This document shows positions 20,565 to 32,314 of a DNA stretch of 64,000 bases, piece by piece. The first letter of the stretch is position 1. Each line of letters starts with the position of its first letter. The DNA comes from Escallonia rubra (taxonomy: Eukaryota > Streptophyta > Magnoliopsida > Escalloniales > Escalloniaceae), in assembly GCA_033065855.1 (NCBI GenBank), contig JAVXUO010003158.1, forward strand, positions 210,891 through 274,890. Reading direction: 5' to 3'. Below the pieces are notes generated by a model that searched no databases, was not told the DNA's origin, and saw only the letters and a program-made list of their open reading frames with translations. The position numbers and the translations under genes are program-made.

Positions 20565-23386
20565 TAGATAAAAGTACGTGCGTTGCACGTAGATACTCAC
20601 GCATATTAAAAAAGTTCATAAGTTGTCTTTCTAAACACATACAAATTTTAGCAATTCAAAGGTTCCAACACACTTTGCTACAACAAAACATTCTTATCAC
20701 TGTCAAGTAAGCATGAAAATTCTCTTTAATTTTTTGCAACCGTAGACACCAGCATCTAAGATGACACCATAATTTGACAACTTTAAGCTGTCTAAACCAT
20801 CGAACTTTGAATCTTTTTTTTTCTTGTCAAAAAAAGAAAAAGAAAAGAACCAGCTCATATGGATGCATCACCAAAAAAATTGCATGTTAAATGAATTCAG
20901 TTGCATGCACAACAACCAAATAAGCTTAATTCATTTTGAAGTAGCACTATTTCAATCTCGACGACTTCTCGAATTAGGTTTGACATGATCAATTGTTCCT
21001 TGACGGCATGTTCTAACAATTTTTCTTCGGGTCTTCTAAATGTACTTCAAAGATGTGGACTGGGTGCATTGCTTCTCACTAATGCAAGTCTCATTGTTCA
21101 TCCTTGTGTTGTACTCGAGCTATCATCAAGCATCCCTTCATTTTTTAACCTGGCAGCTATTCAAATTAAAATAGAACAAAGTAAATTAGCCCAGTTCATT
21201 CTCTAGTTTCCACTGTTAGGAATTAAGATGAACTTATTAGCTAATGCATTATAGTCAATGCTTTGCAGCAATTATATTAGGATTGAATGCCAACATTTTT
21301 TTCACAATTTTAAACTACACAAACTATGATAGCATAGTTAAAAGGGTGAGGCAAAATTCACATCCCTCTTGGCTAAATCCATACCCTCCTGATCACTAAA
21401 GAATTGATGTAGAAGTGGCATTTTAATTCCGTGTTCAATCCTAGCAAACCTTTTCAAGTAGACAGTGATCAAAGAAACCAAAAATATGAAATTAGAAGCT
21501 CTATAAGGATGTTGCTTTCAAGAAATTTTGACAACCAAGTTAATGAACTTAAAAAATGATACTTATTATGATGGATTTATGAGAACTTAAAAAATGATAC
21601 TTCAATTTTAGACCAGACATATTTTTGTTACTCCGTCTCACACATACAACCACTATTGATTATCTCCCCAAAAGGAAGCAAGCTTAAAGTGCTCAAAATT
21701 CACTTGGTGATTGACCACATAATTTTCCCTGCAGGGCTGCTGCCTTCTCAAATATAGTTTATCTACAGTGCTTTTTCTTCATCTATAATTGCTTTAAACA
21801 TCAAGAAAATGAGAGCTAAAGCTGCTTATGGTAGGTTTGCCCTTGATTGCTTGGAGTAGGGTGAGGCTTTGAATTTTTTTGACTTGTTAGTTAAAATGCC
21901 AAATTTATGTGCAATCTACAATGCGTTCTACTGATATTGCAATGTTCAATTTAACAAAACTGCTACACTTGACATAAGACAGCTAATGTAAACAACCAAG
22001 GGAAATTAAGTTATTTTGTAACGTTTAGTAAGAATCGGAAAACTCACCTTTAAGTAGTCAGATTTTGGAACAAAAACAGACCCAGACATGTACAAATGAA
22101 GATAAGAAAAAAGTAATCTGTTTGAGCAAGTAGAGGGTTCGCAAGAATTAATGCCCGAACAACATCTTGGCAAAAAATTGGACTGAACTGCCTAGAAGCG
22201 TCTATGACCAAGTTGACATATGGATCAGCTCAATTAGCCTTCAAAAGCTAATGTTATCTCTTACCCGAACAACATCTTGGCAAAGAACTAGCCCGAACAA
22301 ATATCATATTGTAGCTGGATTGGTATTACTTGCAGCAATGGCAGAAGGGCGACATTCGCACAATCTTCATGACATGGGTCTTACAGGTACCATCCCAAAG
22401 GAAGTTGACAACCTCACATCCCTTATTTTCTTGAAGATTAGCAACAACAGCTTACAAGGCCATGTGCCTAATGAAGTGGGACTTTTGAACCAATTAAAAT
22501 GCATGAATATGCAGTTTAATGAGCTAAGTGGTGAGATCCCATCCAGCTTATGAAGATGCTAGGAGCTACGACAATTAACACTAAATCGAAACAAGTTCAA
22601 TGGAAGCATAACAGGACATAGTTAATCTAGCGAAGCTTGAAGAACTATATTTTGGTGAGAACGATTGCAAGGTCGCATTGCACAGGAGATGAGAAATATT
22701 ATTAGTTTTGACGATATTTTCCATTCGGCAACACGAACACAGTTCGCAGCCCAACACTACCACTTCCATATTTAGATGGGAAGAAGCAAAATCTACCCCC
22801 AAAAAAATCCAAATGAGAAGAATAATTTGGGTAAGGATTCGTAAAATCGTAAAAAAGCAAAAACACTACAAAAGGCAGGTTTTTCAGTTACCTTCTTTTT
22901 CTGATATGGTACATAGAGATTGCAGATTGCAGTCGAAGTTTAGATTGGATGCATGAAGAAGAGAATATTACCATTATATGGTGGGAAACCTTCTTAATCA
23001 TGTGCTTATTGATGCAATGGAGATGGAGAGTCGCCCCTGCTCCAATTCATCTGTAGTATTAAGTCGTTAGAAAGAACCATAGGTGCATAGTAGAAGAAAT
23101 GCCGTGGAAGGGTTCGCGAGAATTAATGTCGTGGAGATGGAGAATCAACCGTCACATGAATCATAGCATTTAATTTCTGGAGGAGATGTATGGAGCCTCT
23201 TCGCTGAGAATTGCAGTACAAGGGAAGGAATGTGAACTGGAAAGGCTTTTTGAGAGTTATTGCATTTACTGAGGAAATAAGGTCTAAAGATTAAAAAAGG
23301 GTATTTACGTTATAAGCAGAGTATTAAAGGATATTTATGTCCAAACAATGATTTACAAGTATTCATATATTTAGAAATAGTATAGA
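20565..23386 (-). mobile_element. Helitron carrying an LRR receptor-kinase fragment
   Basis: On the minus strand the 5' end is A|TCTATACTATTTCTAAATAT at 23386. The 3' end at 20565 has a 6-bp-stem hairpin (ACGTGC aac GCACGT), eight bases, then CTAG|T. Both ends show the 5'-A/T-3' insertion rule and 3' hairpin plus CTRR typical of Helitrons. Length is 2.82 kb. There is no Rep/helicase frame, so it is non-autonomous. It carries an LRR kinase gene fragment in the opposite orientation (22167-22730), a classic Helitron gene capture. Confidence 0.7.
22167..22730 (+). pseudogene. Captured LRR receptor-like kinase ectodomain fragment
   Basis: The frame to 22553 includes the LRR N-terminal cap remnant (TRTTSWQRTSPN) and two or three LRRs: MGLTGTIPKEVDNLTSLIFL, then ISNNSLQGHVPNEVGLLNQL and MNMQFNELSGEIPSSL. 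Beyond a stop, further LRR pieces occur in other frames (LRQLTLNRNKFNGSI, AKLEELYFGENDLQGRI), showing frameshifts. There is no signal peptide, transmembrane segment or kinase domain. It matches the ectodomain of plant LRR class XII-type receptor kinases. It lies antisense to its Helitron carrier and is non-functional as a receptor. Confidence 0.8.
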
Positions 23387-23614
23387 TTAGAAGTAGTGTA
23401 TATATATATGCATTACCAAAAAATAATTAGGGAAGGGTAAGGTAGTAATTGGAATAATTAACTAAGGACAAAATTGGAAACAACTACAAAATTCGTAATT
23501 AATGGTAGTATTGATGGAAGGGTATGATTGTTATTAGAGTGATTAACGAAGGTCAAAACAGGAATAAAAAGATTTACAACATTGGTACTTTTATAGGTAG
23601 TATAGAAGTATAGA
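23387..23614 (-). mobile_element. Orphan second Helitron 5' terminus
   Basis: Immediately beyond the 5' end at 23386, a second minus-strand sequence starts A|TCTATACTTCTATACTACC at 23614. It shares the pattern of the first terminus (tatacta..tataaaagta...aatgttgtaaatc). It lacks its own 3' end, suggesting that one Helitron inserted into or next to the 5' end of a relative, or that a 5' end was swapped. Confidence 0.45.
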
Positions 23615-25529
23615 TATAGATATAGATAGATATAGATATGAACCAAATTCATAGCATCAAACTTCTTGTAATGAATTCATTCCCCAATTCCTCAGTGTAC
23701 AAGAACCTATACAAATTTTCAAATAATCTTCATAATTAAATCTACCATTCGCCTATAGCTTCCCATCATTGTAGGAGCAAAAACATTTGAAATCATACTT
23801 AGGCAATTATCAGATATATCAAATGCCAAAGTTACACTTAGAAGGCATGTTCTCCACCTCGGCATGTCTTATGTTTGGTTGACAAAAGTTAATCAACAAG
23901 CATCAAAACGTAGATAAGAATACCCTAAAGTCATTTTAAAAGTGTCAGGAAAAGACAACTTTGTTAACAATTCATGTATACATGCAGTCTCCTTGACCGG
24001 TTATTGTGCCCTATATATAACAGAAAATGTTAGAATTCAGACCTTTTTTAACAGGGTTATGTATGTTGCCATTGATGTGCAGTACTGTTGGTGGAGGAGC
24101 CGTTGCTTCCATGGCTACCATTTTTACGAGGTGAGATTCCAGGCATTAGTCGGTGGGGCTAAGTAGGTTGACCGTAGGATAATGCACGACGTGTTGGTAT
24201 TGCGATGCAATTACGTTTGCTCAAATCAATACGCATGCCCATGATATTGTTTTACTTCCATTAAATAATGTTACATTCCTTAGCGAATGGTTGTTGAATT
24301 TTATATTACACTTAATGACCTGTTCCTTTACCAAAACAAAACCGTATTTTGAGCATTGTATGTGTGTACTAGCTAGCTATCTTCATTTTTCAGGTAACTA
24401 AGCTAGAGTGATTTGGTTCTTGTTTAGTGGTGTGAGGTCGTGGCAACTAGACGCAGTTATTCAATATGGAAGCCTTCTAGAGACCCCTTCACTTATATAG
24501 AGCTAGCTATTGTGTAGTAAATATATCCTACAATGGAGATTATAAGGAGCTTCTAATTCCATGAGTATAAATTAGACTAAAATTCAATGGTGGCATTTTT
24601 GTTATAGTTTTGCTATTTAAACACTTCAATGATATTGGCAACGTTTATTTATATGAAATACATAGTTATGGTTCTTAGTAGTTCGGAATGATGGTTAAGA
24701 AGCAAATGACGTGCAAACTAAGATAAAGCTTGGCAGTGCCTTTGAGAATAGTGCAATAGGCTTGCGGCCAGTTACACTTGGCTCACGATCTTTACCGGGG
24801 TTCAGGTTGTGACATGCCACAAGAGTTATATTGGATATACCGAAGGGTATAGTGGGGAAGATTTGGGGTAGAGATGGGATAAAATTGACCCGTTTGGTCT
24901 AGTACTATACAGGGTAAGAGATACATGATTGTTACAAATCAAACAAAGGCTCCATAATAACATTGGCCTTATTATAACATGCACAACTCAAGCAATTCTT
25001 AAGCTCAGGTAGATCATGACCACTATTCTCACTCTTCTTTCCAAGTGTTTTCCTCTACAAGGGATATTAGCGAACTTACTGTATCGCTATACGGCAAGAA
25101 AAATGTCACTAGAAGTCCATCGATTGCTATAGGTTGAACTGAGAGCGTGGGCATTAAGCAACGGCATAGCGTTAGCAAGTGATAAGTGCTTCAAAAGTCT
25201 TGTAAAGTACATTTCCAATTAATGAAACACGTACATTGACAATGTACGCAAATACGAGTGGCCCTACAAGAACCACCATGGCAATACCTGAAAACGACCA
25301 TAAGGATGAAGAATGGAAATCCACCAATGCAGCCTTGGCAGACTTTGAAGGTTGCCAATTACTTGAGAGTACCCTCGATGGAACGTAATTATAATAAGTG
25401 GATTAAGTTAAGAGAGTTTGGTCTTATATTGCGAAACATATCCAGGAGCTATTTATTTTATTTTTATTTTTTTTGCAAAACATAGATAAAAACATTACAG
25501 ATTGGCAAGAACCTCTCTACTGATTTACA
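23615..25529. other. Unassigned stretch between Helitron and copia element
   Basis: A short (GATATA)n tract lies at 23610-23640. The open frames (23942-24166, 25258-25485) show no recognisable domain. No terminal repeats were found. Confidence 0.45.
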
Positions 25530-26099
25530 TGTTGGATTCCAAAATGCAACAGAGCACAAGTCCCATTAAGCCCTTAAGCGTCATAGTAGTCTACATATTC
25601 TTCAAAGTTGTTGCCGATGTATGCTTGGCATATTCTCATTGGACAGCAACTCCTTAACATGAGCATATAGCTTTGATGTTGAAAGAATGCCCGTGGAAAA
25701 AAAGCATGAAACTGATACCCTTGGACCAATACAATGTTAAAGTGGTTGTGCATACCTCAAGTTGGTGTAGTTTGTCTTTGACAACAAAGAGCCAAGGATA
25801 AAGAAGCTTGTAGAAACTCTAGTCTCCAGATGGTTGTAGAAACCTGTCAGAGAGCCTTGTGTTGTGGCTTTTACAATGGTAGTTGAAAGCTGCATTTAGA
25901 GAATTGTCTATGGAATGTCTGTTTTCTCTATATGTTAGGATGTTTTTTGCATTATACAGTAGAGTGAAAACTTTGAGTTGTGGTGTGTAAATTTGTAAAC
26001 TTGTTCTGCATATAAGATTTTTGTCCAACACCTTAAAGGAATTAGGTGTCGATTTTGGGCATGTGCTTTAGCCATACTTGGTGAGTGCTATTTTTCTAC
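25530..26099 (+). mobile_element. 5' LTR of a degenerate copia element
   Basis: The right end is fixed by the primer-binding site that follows directly (..ttctaca|tggtatcagagcc). The left boundary is less sure; TGTTGGATTCC at about 25530 is a plausible start, giving roughly 570 bp. No matching 3' LTR exists in the window because the element is truncated near 28540. Confidence 0.5.
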
Positions 26100-26114
26100 A
26101 TGGTATCAGAGCCA
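26100..26114 (+). promoter_or_regulatory. Primer-binding site (initiator tRNA-Met type)
   Basis: TGGTATCAGAGCCA is the standard plant copia primer-binding site, complementary to the 3' end of initiator tRNA-Met. It is where minus-strand cDNA synthesis would start. Confidence 0.85.
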
Positions 26115-28540
26115 AATTAGTCGGCTGGTGTTTGTTTTGGTGCAGTGAGTCAGTAAAGGAGGAAGGACCGAAGAACCTCTTTTTTCGTTGATCGTTATGA
26201 TGTGAAAGATGGACAATAACAGCAAAAGTTTCTCTCAATTTGGCGTGAAACAGCTCAACAACACTAGCTACCAATATTCGAGGCTATGTATGAAGGCTTA
26301 TCTTAAAGGGCAAGATCTTTGGGACATTATTCATAGTAAAAATTCAAAAAATCCAGTTGAAGTATCTTAGAACGCCGACCCAAGGAAGAGTTGGAGCACA
26401 AGATGCGGAAAGGCTTTGTTTGCCTTAAGATGCTTTGTGCACAAGGATCTAGTAGAGCTTACTCGAGATCTTGAGAAACCAAAGGATGTTTGGGAGCCTT
26501 AGAAAAGTTGTTCAAGAGGCAGAATACATCTAGACTCCAAATGATGAAAAATGAGCTAGCAAACACCGCTCAAGGTAATGTGACTGTTGCTCAATTTTTT
26601 CAAAAGAACAAAAGTGTATGCTCAGAAATTTCGAAATTAGATCCAGATGAACCAATAAGCGAAGCACGACTGATTGTTATCTCATGCAGGGAATAAAGAA
26701 AAGAATACATGATATTCTTGACATCCACTCAAGGGTAGGTCAATCAGCCTACCATTGTTGAATTGGAAAACTTGCTCATTAATCAACATGCTCTCGCTAT
26801 GCAAATGGCAGAGTTCTCATTTTTCTGGAAATGATTAAGCTTTATTTTTTGGAAATCACAATCGTTTCAGCCAAATGTGGAAGCAAAAGAATTTTAAGGA
26901 ACAAGGTGTCAAGAATGAAGAAAGAAATCAACAGAATAACGATAAATGTATAAGGTGTCATAGGTGTGGTAAGTTAGAACATATTAAGAGATTTTACGGG
27001 AGAAAGCATGGAAAGGGAAATTCTTTTTAAAAAGGAAGGCAAAAAGGAGGAAAAGGAAGGTGGTGTTCAAGATTGGGATACATGCTTAGCTGCCACCATT
27101 TTTTATGCAAGTGAATCCAACAAAATGACATTTCTTACTTCAATTAACAAAGATAACATGGGGGAAGTACTTGTTGTTACTCAATTATCAAAAGGATTGG
27201 ATCAATGATTCAAGTTGTTCACATCACTTGACTGGGGATAGTTCATTGTTCTCACGGTGGAACGAGTACAAAGGAAACGACGCCAACTATGACAGCCAAC
27301 AACACCGTTCATCCTATGCTATCAAAGGTAGCATCAGGTGTAAGCCACTGAACTAGAGACTGAAAGTGTCATTCTAAATAGTGTCTACCATGCTATGGGT
27401 ATGATTAAGAACTTGGTTATTATTTCTCAAAATTTAGAGTCTTTGAAAGTATGTTCTTTTTGGTCCAAACAATGTGCTAGTACTTGAGAACATAAAAAAC
27501 CTTGATGTCGATGTTGTAGTTAAAGAAAAAAAGTTAAATCCTTATATGTCTTAGCAGCTAATGATGCTTACTTGGAGAAAACTAGCAAGCAAGATAATGT
27601 ATCACTATGGCATGCTAGTCTAGCTCATGTATGCTATGAAAGACTTGAGGAAATGTTTGCAAAAAATATGGTCGATGGATTGCCAAACTTGGGAAACTTT
27701 CACCATTATGTTATTTCTGAAGGATGTCATATGGTAAGGTGCATAGTCTTCCATCTGGTCATTCAACTATAAAAAGTAAAAGACATTTTGAGCTTATTCA
27801 TTATAATTTATTAGGCCCATGAAGAACAACAAGCTAATGTTGATTTTGTTATATGCTTGTTCTTGTTGATGACTATTCAAGGTTCTCATGGAAATATTTC
27901 TTGAAAGAAAAGCCAGAGACTTTATCGTACTTTAAACGTTTCAAGACAAAGGTTGAAGCGGATCTCCAAAGAAGAATAAGATGCTTAAGATATGACAAAT
28001 GGAGGTGAACACATGTTAGATCAATTTCATGAATTTTATGATAATAAGGGGATTCAAAAGCAAATGTCATATGCTGGGACATCTAAACAAAACAGAGTTG
28101 TCGAGCACAAGCTAAGACCTTTTTAACCTGAGGGTTTGGTGGAGTTGGCAAGGGGCCTCGAGGTCCCGAGTTCGATTTCCACCCTCTCCCCCGGGTTATA
28201 TATATAAAATGCAGTTCTCACAAATTTCCCAATTGGAATTTTTTTTTTTAAAAAAAAATGAACTTTGGAAGAAGTTTGTATAAGCTTGATTTACGCAAAA
28301 AAAAAAAAAAATCAGCCAAATTAGTTATTGGCTGAAGCTATGCAATGTGAGTGCCATGTAATTAATAAACTACCTTTAAGATCCATTGACATGAGAACTC
28401 CATATGAGTTGGGATTATGTTGCTTAGTTTAAAGTGTTTGGTTCAATGTGCTATGTATATGTGCAGGATCATTATAGAATCAAATTAGATGCAGAAGCAA
28501 AGAAGTGCATCTTTGTTGGTTCCAATCCATGCAGAAAAGG
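26115..28540 (+). pseudogene. Degenerate Ty1/copia gag-protease-integrase region
   Basis: Domains occur in copia order but are split by stops and frameshifts. Gag starts at the ATG at 26209 (MDNNSKSFSQFG, then YLKGQDLWDIIHSKN), with more gag (ALEKLFKRQNTSRLQMMKNE) from about 26490. A zinc knuckle near 26947 (CHRCGKLEHIKRFY) has its last Cys replaced by Tyr. The protease motif DSSCSHHLTGD (27199) has Gly replaced by Ser. A GAG-pre-integrase block follows (LWHASLAHVCYERLEEM, 27600). Integrase pieces include HFELIHYNLLGP and GTSKQNRVVEH, and the end piece VFGSMCYVYVQDHYRIKLD (28429) with KCIFVGSNP. Reverse transcriptase and RNase H are missing, cut off at about 28540. A SINE interrupts the integrase. 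It cannot transpose by itself. Confidence 0.85.
28126..28257 (+). mobile_element. tRNA-derived SINE inside the copia integrase
   Basis: The RNA polymerase III A box TGGTGGAGTTGG (28137-28148) and B box GAGTTCGATTTCC (28168-28180) are correctly ordered and spaced. A tail with T- and A-runs ends near 28257. Integrase similarity stops just before (NRVVEHKLRPF) and resumes after about 28320, so it interrupts the coding region. Target duplications were not resolved. Confidence 0.6.
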
Positions 28541-28807
28541 CCGGTGCTTTATTGCTTTTTTGGCCATTGATCCAAGGGTTTCTTGGTGCCCCTTGTGGGC
28601 CTTTTGTACTTGTTTAAGTGAGGGAAGGCTGATATCAAGGTCACATCCTAGGAGATTCTTGAAATTGAAGGGCTTTTCCACCACTCCGCTCCTAACAAGG
28701 ATTCCAGAAGGATACGTAGTCTTGCTAGTGGAATCACTTGATGCTTTCCTGTGGTGGACTGCACATTAAGATTAGTGCGAGACGTATGTGCACCAGTTGA
28801 ACGATTA
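28541..28807. other. Unassigned junction between copia and the large Helitron
   Basis: The copia similarity ends abruptly at about 28540. The following frames (plus strand to 28769, minus strand 28472-28684) show no recognised domain. It is probably another repeat fragment. Confidence 0.4.
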
Positions 28808-28972
28808 TCTATATAATATATAATAAGCGAAACAAAAGATGCAACGTTAATTTCTTTGCGCGACACATAATCACATTTTTAAACTGACGTGTCATCAAAA
28901 ATTTTAACCACATATCAGAAAACGACACATCATCCCTCACGTTAAGTGGTAATGTCCGAATGGGAATACTAT

Positions 28973-29210
28973 TCTCTCAATAGTATTCCCTCACGTTAAG
29001 TCCTCTGTTTTCCGGTCTATATCTCCCTCCCTTTCCTCTGTTTTTCCGTCTCTATCTCCCTCCCTTTCTTCTGCTCAAGAACCACTCGGCATCTCAATAG
29101 TATTCCCTCACGTTAAGTCCTCTGTTTTCCAGTCTATATCTCCTCACTTTCCTCTGTTTTTCTGTTTTCCTCAGTTTTTGCTGTCCCTATCTTCCTCCCT
29201 TTCTTCTGCT
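28973..29210 (+). repeat. Tandem duplication near the Helitron 5' end
   Basis: The phrase tctcaatagtattccctcac plus about 20 following bases occurs at about 28974 and again at about 29091 (period near 117 bp), within pyrimidine-rich DNA. A related pyrimidine-rich segment recurs at 40826-40950. Confidence 0.65.
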
Positions 29211-29614
29211 CAAGAACCACTATGCAAGTACTCCATTTCTTCTGCTACAGACCTACTTCCTGTTTTTCTGTTTCTAATACTCTCTTTTTCTGTCTCTACC
29301 AATTCCTAATACTTTGTTTTGCTGTATCTCCCTATTCCTTCCACTAATACTCTGTTTGCTCCCTCTATCTCCCTCTCTTTCTTTTGCTCCAGGTCGACTA
29401 TCTTTCCTTCCTTCCACTTTCTAACACTCCGTTTTGCTTCATCTATGTCTCTCCCTCTGTTTTTCTCCAGAATGACTATCGTTCCTCAATGTTCTTGACT
29501 CATCAGGCAGTGGCTATCAGGTGCACTTCGTCTTCAGGTTCTTTTTGCAGCTTCATTTTTTGCTTGGTTTAGCTATCATAATTTGTGCCAGTTTCCTATG
29601 ACTACAACATTGAT

Positions 29615-29727
29615 GTAGATTCAGTTTTTGCTTGGTTTAATTATCATAATTTGTTTTTTATGTGGTAAGATATTCATGAACATTAAATGTTTGTGAATAT
29701 GTGCCAGTTTCCAATGACTACTACACC
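29615..29727 (+). repeat. Direct repeat, left copy (paired with 31055-31167)
   Basis: About 110 bp starting near gattcagtttttgcttggtt and including 'gatattcatgaacattaaat' is repeated almost exactly at 31055-31167, 1.44 kb away. This looks like an internal duplication in the leader region of the large element. Confidence 0.75.
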
Positions 29728-29790
29728 TATAAACACATTTTTGGGGAGTAAAGGGTTAAAAATATTGGGGATCAGTGGGTGCGTGAGAGG

Positions 29791-30230
29791 TGTGTGTGTG
29801 TGTGTGTGTGTGTGTGGCCATATGTGTGTTTATTTGAGGGCAGTGCTGCAACGGCAGCCGTGGAACTGGGTGTGAGAAGACTATGTGCATATGTGGGTTT
29901 ACAGAGAGAGAGAGAGGTGTGTGGGGGTGCAGCTATATTTCTGTGTGCGTGGGATTGGTGTGTGTTCAAGAGAAGAAGTGCAGGTGTGTGTGTGTGTGTG
30001 TGTTTCATTGTGTGGGCTGTGAGGTGCATGAAATGGTATGTGCTATGGGTGTGAGTGTGTACAGGTGTGTGGTGTGTGAGCGAATGCGTGTGTATAGTGG
30101 GTAAATGTAAGTATAAACCACTGTGTATGTAGATATGGTGAATGGAGATTGTCCTAGGTGCGTGAGTTTATGTGTGCTATGTGTGTGTAAATTGTGTGCT
30201 TGATTGTGTGTGTGTGTGTGTGTGTGTAAA
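29791..30230 (+). repeat. Compound (GT)n microsatellite cluster
   Basis: Several (GT)n runs (about 29791-29815, 29983-30003, 30205-30227) with GTGTGTGG-rich DNA between them. They generate many Cys/Val- or Thr/His-rich open frames on both strands that are not genes. Confidence 0.9.
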
Positions 30231-31054
30231 CTGCCATGGGGGTGAATGTGAGTTTCCACATTTTCTTCGAGTTCCAGATTATAGCACTTTGCTCTGCTCT
30301 GTTTAGCATATGGAGTACTCTGTTAACCTCCTCTCTATGTTGTCTTTCAAGTTTCAACTGAATGAATTTATTCTTATAGATATAAAAACAAGAAAACAAT
30401 GTTTATCTTAGCTGTTTTGGGTTTAGGTGTTGGAAGTTACAGCAGTTGGGTAATTTTTCTTCTTCTGCTATTTACATACCAAGCCTTATTCCATTAGTTG
30501 ATTCATGATCCATTAGTTGATTCATGTAAGCCTAATTCATTGTAAGAGCTGCTTTCTGGCACCATTAATCTTCCTATTTTCAATCTCCCATTTGTCGCCA
30601 AGGGTACGGTGATGAAAGCAGATTTTCCTTTTACCAACCACGTGAAGCAAAAATGGTGAACCCAATTCAACACTGTGTCATCTCAAACTAATGGTATCGG
30701 CTGAGGTAGCTCTAGCCCATGAATGAATGGATAGAGTTGATGGATCCCTAAGTGACCTCACCCTTCTAAGAGCTACCAGTGTTTTAGAGAGGGGAATATC
30801 AACCGAATGTTGCCGCTCATCCATCATCTTGAGTGTAGATCACTGATACACTAATCCATGTTAGAACCCATATGTGCTGTCAACCTGAAGCTGCATACAG
30901 TGAACAAGTTCACCAAAAGCAGCTATGAAAAAGCCAAACCAAGGTTGAGAGACTCTCTCATCAGAACTCCCAAAATCAAGATTAATTTTGGTAGTTTTCC
31001 TTAAACATTGAAAAACTATCCAGGACATTGTCCTTCTAAATTTTAGAACCCATA

Positions 31055-31167
31055 CGTAGCTTCAGTTTTTGCTTGGTTTAATTATCATAATTTTTTTTTA
31101 TGTGATAAGATATTCATGAACATTAAATGTTTGTGAATATGTGCCAGTTTCCTATGACTACAAAACT
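31055..31167 (+). repeat. Direct repeat, right copy (paired with 29615-29727)
   Basis: Near-identical to the left copy, including 'tgtttgtgaatatgtgccag'. It lies just upstream of the exon that begins at 31326. Confidence 0.75.
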
Positions 31168-31333
31168 AATGTCGCCTTAATTTGTGATCGACTTTTAATC
31201 TAGATGATTATTCCGATGGTATTTTTATTAAGTCATGTTAGCAAAACTTTAATAAGTTAAATTTTAATTTGAAGTTGCTTTCTTTGGGTTTTGTGTGTTT
31301 TTTATGTGGTAAGATATTATTGCAGAAAAAGAC

Positions 31334-31893
31334 ATGGATATTTGTAGAAATCAGGATGCTCAAAAGAGGGGAAGAGAAGAACCAAAGTTTGTTAAAGATG
31401 ATGTTGGAAATTCAAAAAAGAGGCGTGTCCAGCTGGATGGAAAAAGGGCATTAGAGCATATAGTTAGTCCTACTAACGACCACCCAAAAAGGTTGCATGC
31501 AAATGATGTTCGTCGATTAGTTCGAGCTAAGCCTCTTTGCGAAAACGAAGCTTCTTGTGTCAACGATCGAAGAGTAGTTGACGTTGCTCGAGGTAGTAAT
31601 TATTGGTTTTATAACGCTTTGCTAGAGTTACAATCTTGATGGTTGACTTTTGCATCTAGACAACACACACATTGTACACAGTTCTAAATAATATCTATTT
31701 TTTCTTCTTGATTAGGAGTTGTCATAGTTTTTGAACTGCTATGACTGACATACAACTTTTTTTCTTTAATGTAGAAAAAATAATGCAACGACGTCAGCTA
31801 GCATTGAATCCAACGCCCCCCTCATTGGCTGCTAGAGAAAAGTGGAGGGAAGCTCGTGCTCATAGGCTTGATATTCTTAGGCGCAATCGGTAG
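31334..31893 (+). pseudogene. Unrecognised basic protein, two exons, cut by LTR insertion
   Basis: Exon 1 has an acceptor at 31325, ATG at 31334 and donor after 31592 (GCTCGAG|gtagta). Exon 2 starts at 31775 (gtag|AAAAAATAATG). They join in frame (VVDVAR|EKIMQRRQ). The N-terminal part is Lys/Arg-rich (QKRGREEPKFV, NSKKRRVQLDGKRAL). The C-terminal part ends AAREKWREARAHRLDILRRN, a basic helix. The LTR retrotransposon starts at 31894 and introduces a stop; the frame appears to resume at 35924 (LERYYYLLEV). Function is unknown. A basic Arg-rich N-terminal region is compatible with the start of a Helitron replication protein or a regulatory protein, but that is inference. Confidence 0.45.
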
Positions 31894-32314
31894 TGATATA
31901 ACTCAAATATAACTCCCAATAATTGGGGAATACCCGGCGAATCCCAGTCAAACTGGGAGATTTATGATTATCTTATCAGGATTCTAAAAGAGTCTTTAAA
32001 GATTGTGACGTGATCCTCGAGGATCCTAACACGATCCTGATTGGATTAGTCAACAGCCTAGTCCTACTAGGACTCTCCTCTTACAGCTATATAAAGGGGT
32101 CTACCCCCCAGGTATGGGACAACTACACACACAGATACACATTGTGTCTTTCATGCTTTTTCAGAGTTATTATCTTGTAGCTGCGCTCTGACTTAAGCAT
32201 CAGAGAGTTCTCCGCCGGGAACCCCACCCGGCGGTCACTCGTTTTCTGTCTTGCAGGTCATCGGTCCAGGCTCGGGTTCCGCAAAGTACGCGGAGCATAT
32301 TTTTAGCAGCAACA
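31894..32314 (+). repeat. Left LTR of the LARD element
   Basis: 421 bp, TG...CA ends. It contains ctatataaaggggtc (promoter) and an 11-bp tandem duplication (ataactcaaat-type) near its start that the right LTR lacks. Confidence 0.85.

Noticed and set aside
29772..30259. Cys/Val-rich and Thr/His-rich frames
   Set aside because: Caused by (GT)n microsatellites; all phases are similarly open.
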